DNA of 7,357 bases from Symbiobacterium sp040797425 (GTDB lineage: Bacteria > Bacillota > Sulfobacillia > Symbiobacteriales > Symbiobacteriaceae), in contig NZ_JBFNEH010000090.1 in the NCBI RefSeq assembly GCF_040797425.1, positions 1 to 7,357 of the forward strand, in the 5' to 3' direction. Position numbers and translations under genes: made by a program. Positions 5,459-7,357 of this stretch are shown here, piece after piece. Below the pieces are notes generated by a model. That model was given only the letters and a program-made list of their open reading frames with translations, searched no databases and was not told the DNA's origin. The first letter of the stretch is position 1. Each line of letters opens with the position of its first letter.

Positions 5459-7049
5459 AGTCGGTCACGTAGCCGGCCTCCCGCAAGAGCTGTCTGGCCA
5501 GATCAGGATCGTACTTCAGCGGCGCCAGGGTCTGGTCATAGCCGAATCCGCTGGGCAACATGGCCGTGGCCACGCGGTGGGCCCGGCCGCTGTAGATCTC
5601 CTTCAGGATCGTGTCCCAGTCGATGGCGTGGTTCAGGGCGCGGCGGACCCGCGCATCGGTGAACACGTTGTTGTTGAGCTCGATCATGTAGAGGCGGGTG
5701 CCCTGGGTGGTGAGCACCTTCACGTTGGGGTCGGCCTCCAGCGCCGGGATCTGGTCGATCGGCACCTCCTGGATGATATGGACTTCGCCGGCCTTGAGTG
5801 CCGCCACCCTGGTGGAGGGCTCGGGAATCATGCGGAAGGTGACCGTCTTGAGCTGGGCCGGCCCCACGGGTGCGAGGGCGTCGGCGCCGCCGTAGTAGTC
5901 GTCAAACCGCTCCAGCACGATCTCGCTGCCCAGGTTCCCCCGGACGAACTTGAAGGGGCCGGTGCCCATGGGGTTCTCGGACAGGGCCTGGGAGGAGCCC
6001 ATCTTCTCCACGTGGGCCTTGGAGACGATCTGCGTGTGCGGCAGGAGCTGGAGCCAGGTGGGGAACGGGTACTCGAGTGTGAACTTGACCTCGTAGTCGC
6101 TCAGCTTCTCCACCTGCGCGATCGGCCCTACCAGGCTGAGGCGGGGAGACTGCTGCCCGTCGATGCCGTCGGGCGCCAGGATGCGCTCGAACGTGAAGGC
6201 CACGTCGTCGGCTGTCATCTCGGTGCCGTCGTGGAACTTCACGCCCTGCTTCAGCTTGAAGACGTAGGTCACGTCATCGATCTGCTCCCACGACTCGGCC
6301 AGTTCGGGCACCACCTGGCCGTCCGGCGTGCGGGTAACCAGGCCGTCGTAGATGTTGCGGATGACCGTCTCGGTCTCCCGGTCGCGGTGGTTGGCCGGAT
6401 CCAGCGACTGCAGCCGGTCGGTGCGCAGGCCCACCACCAGGGAGTCGGCGCCGGTCCGGCTCACGTCGTGCAGGTTGATGCGGCTGTCCATCGCGGGGGT
6501 GAAGCCCACCACGTCGGCGGTGGTGGCCTCCACCACGTCCATGTAGTAGCCGAAGATCCACGGGGCGTCCTCAATCAGGATCTGCTGCACCTGTTCGTAC
6601 GCCCGCCGCCGCGCCTCGGGGTCGGTGCCGGTCGCCCCCTCGTCCAGCAGGCGGTCCACCTCGGGGTTGGAGTAGAAGGAGTAGTTGCCGCGGTCGCCGG
6701 TCTTCAGCTTGGGCAGGGCGAGGTCGTACGGGTCGAAGGTGGAACTGCCCCAGTCCTGCGTGTAGGCCACACGGTTGCCTTGCTTGATCTCCTCAAGGAG
6801 CGCGTTCTTCTCCCAGAGGCGCACCTCGGCCTGGATCCCCACCTGGCGGAGGTAGTTGGCCACGGCCTCCGCCTCCGGAACGCGCCCCTGGTAGGCGTCA
6901 ATGGTGATCGAGAGCCGCTGGCCCCCAGACTGCTGCCCCCCGGGAGCGTTGCTCTCCTGGCCCGAAGAGCAGCCCGTCATCAGCAGCAGCCCCGCCGCCG
7001 TGACAGTGGCCAGCACACGAATCGGATCTCCGTGCTTCACCAAACGCAT
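5457..7049 (-). CDS. family 5 substrate-binding lipoprotein (OppA/DppA-like), apparently circularly permuted
   Basis: This 530-residue extracytoplasmic solute-binding lipoprotein should deliver ligand to the two permeases. Residues 1-26 are a lipoprotein signal peptide with a hydrophobic core and lipobox MTGC; C27, the only cysteine, would be lipidated. Residues 28-45 are a Gly/Gln/Ser linker. Residues 46-197 resemble the usual C-terminal part of SBP_bac_5 proteins: 'EAVANYLRQVGIQAEV', 'SNPEVDRLLDE', 'DAPWIFGYY', 'INLHDVS'. Residues 203-527 resemble the usual N-terminal and middle parts: 'LVVGLRTDRLQSLDPAN', 'VPELAESWE', 'LKQGVKFHDGTEMTADDV', 'GTGPFKFVRG', 'VRRALNHAIDWDTI', 'LLREAGY'. The order is thus rotated, yet total length is normal. 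I chose the ATG after AAGGAGG; the 3-nt spacing is short, so the TTG two codons later is also possible, and a TTG at 7091 is unlikely. Peptides are the likeliest ligands, but this is not proved. Confidence 0.92.
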   Translation of the reverse strand: MRLVKHGDPIRVLATVTAAGLLLMTGCSSGQESNAPGGQQSGGQRLSITIDAYQGRVPEAEAVANYLRQVGIQAEVRLWEKNALLEEIKQGNRVAYTQDWGSSTFDPYDLALPKLKTGDRGNYSFYSNPEVDRLLDEGATGTDPEARRRAYEQVQQILIEDAPWIFGYYMDVVEATTADVVGFTPAMDSRINLHDVSRTGADSLVVGLRTDRLQSLDPANHRDRETETVIRNIYDGLVTRTPDGQVVPELAESWEQIDDVTYVFKLKQGVKFHDGTEMTADDVAFTFERILAPDGIDGQQSPRLSLVGPIAQVEKLSDYEVKFTLEYPFPTWLQLLPHTQIVSKAHVEKMGSSQALSENPMGTGPFKFVRGNLGSEIVLERFDDYYGGADALAPVGPAQLKTVTFRMIPEPSTRVAALKAGEVHIIQEVPIDQIPALEADPNVKVLTTQGTRLYMIELNNNVFTDARVRRALNHAIDWDTILKEIYSGRAHRVATAMLPSGFGYDQTLAPLKYDPDLARQLLREAGYVTD

Positions 7050-7120
7050 CCCCCTCCTTCTGAGCTGGCGTCCTGATCTGAAGTGGGTCAAAGCTACGGC
7101 TCATGGGATGTAGCGCCATC

Positions 7121-7151
7121 CTACAACTTATACTCGGATCATAAGTTGTAG
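7121..7151. promoter_or_regulatory. perfect palindrome over the operon promoter, probable operator
   Basis: The arms CTACAACTTAT (7121-7131) and ATAAGTTGTAG (7141-7151) are perfect inverted repeats around a 9-nt spacer. One arm contains the predicted -10 box and the other lies just past the predicted transcription start. This is a typical position for a dimeric repressor. The start falls between the arms, so the transcript carries only one of them; a DNA-level operator is more likely than an RNA hairpin. No regulator gene is in the window. Confidence 0.7.
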
Positions 7152-7172
7152 CATTCGACACGGTATTGTCAA
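7145..7172 (-). promoter_or_regulatory. sigma-A promoter of the ABC transporter operon
   Basis: The minus strand reads TTGACA (7167-7172, perfect -35), a 16-nt spacer ending in the extended -10 motif TGC, then TACAAC (7145-7150, four of six -10 bases). The predicted start near 7138 gives a leader of about 88 nt before the binding-protein ATG. A weak -10 box with a perfect -35 box and an overlapping palindrome fits a regulated promoter. Confidence 0.7.
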
Positions 7173-7181
7173 TCCCCTCCA

Positions 7182-7357
7182 CGCACTAGGGGAAGAAATG
7201 TGAATATGATATCGAGCGGGCTTAAACCTTCTCGTTCTAATCGTCTGGAAACAGATTCCAGCAAGCCCGTAAGAGCGCAGGGGGCGACACTCCAACCTTG
7301 GGCTCCCGCCCCCGAAGACCTGGATGCGGCCACCGTAAACCCACCCTGGCGATAACG
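7182..7357. other. non-coding stretch with several inverted repeats, function unknown
   Basis: I find no credible coding region here. Three pairings are visible: CGGGCTT/AAGCCCG (7217-7223 with 7263-7269), enclosing CTGGAA/TTCCAG (7245-7250 with 7256-7261, 5-nt loop), and GGGGGCG/CGCCCCC (7280-7286 with 7307-7313, 20-nt loop). It lies upstream of the operon promoter. The simplest reading is the 3' flank or terminator region of a gene beyond the right edge, or an RNA structure. I do not recognise a known riboswitch or ncRNA. Confidence 0.4.

Noticed and set aside
4362..7076. A 904-codon open frame on the plus strand opposite the binding-protein and permease genes
   Set aside because: It is antisense to well-supported genes, has a His/Gln/Val/Gly-rich composition typical of a GC-rich shadow frame, and shows no domain motif.
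7050..7091. A 14-residue longer start (TTG at 7091) for the binding protein
   Set aside because: It would place a charged stretch before an otherwise normal lipoprotein signal peptide. AAGGAGG directly precedes the ATG at 7049.
6898..7182. A 94-codon minus-strand frame over the operon leader and the start of the binding-protein gene
   Set aside because: It spans the promoter and operator, and its C-terminal half is a shadow of the signal-peptide region.
252..7342. The 11-mer ACCGTAAACCC near both ends of the window (about 252-262 and 7332-7342)
   Set aside because: A match of this length is expected by chance in a sequence of this size, and the flanks do not match.
7331..7357. T-box riboswitch motif (minus strand AGGGTGG near the window end)
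   Set aside because: The bases after AGGGTGG do not match the ACCGCG core, and no specifier stem or terminator/antiterminator arrangement is visible.

Overview
The window looks like chromosomal DNA of a GC-rich Gram-positive (Firmicutes-type) bacterium. The coding regions are strongly GC-biased, and most non-coding stretches are more AT-rich. Ribosome binding sites are strong AGGAGG types, starts are ATG or GTG, promoters are of the sigma-A TTGACA/TATAAT class, the two complete tRNA genes encode their CCA ends, and the binding protein is a lipoprotein. A Symbiobacterium-like organism would fit, but that is an impression and not a demonstrated assignment.

Every supported gene is on the minus strand, so the window reads from right to left. 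At the right end (7182-7357) there is a non-coding stretch with several inverted repeats. Next comes a sigma-A-type promoter whose -10 box lies inside a perfect 11-bp-arm palindrome (7121-7151), probably an operator. It drives a compact five-gene ABC importer operon of the dipeptide/oligopeptide/nickel family: substrate-binding lipoprotein (5457-7049), two permeases (4434-5444 and 3572-4420) and two ATPases (2573-3556 and 1446-2576). The genes are 12-15 nt apart or overlap by 4 nt, and each has its own good Shine-Dalgarno sequence.

A separate gene (434-1345) encodes a NYN/PIN-like nuclease domain joined to a C-terminal cold-shock RNA-binding domain. Its consensus promoter is built over the stop codon of the last transporter gene. 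A large hairpin follows the gene. At the left end a small tRNA operon (Asn-GTT, Gly-CCC, Lys-CTT) has its own promoter; the Lys gene runs off the window.

The most striking observation is in the substrate-binding protein. The order of its segments is rotated relative to ordinary family 5 (SBP_bac_5) proteins. The part that normally forms the C-terminus (an 'SNPEVD..LLDE...DAPWIF...INLHDV' stretch) comes directly after the signal peptide and linker. The part that normally forms the N-terminus ('LVVGLRTD..QSLDP') follows it, and the protein ends at '..LLREAGY', where a normal family member would continue into the segment placed first here. Nothing large appears to be missing, so this looks like a natural circular permutation with a lipoprotein signal added at the new N-terminus.
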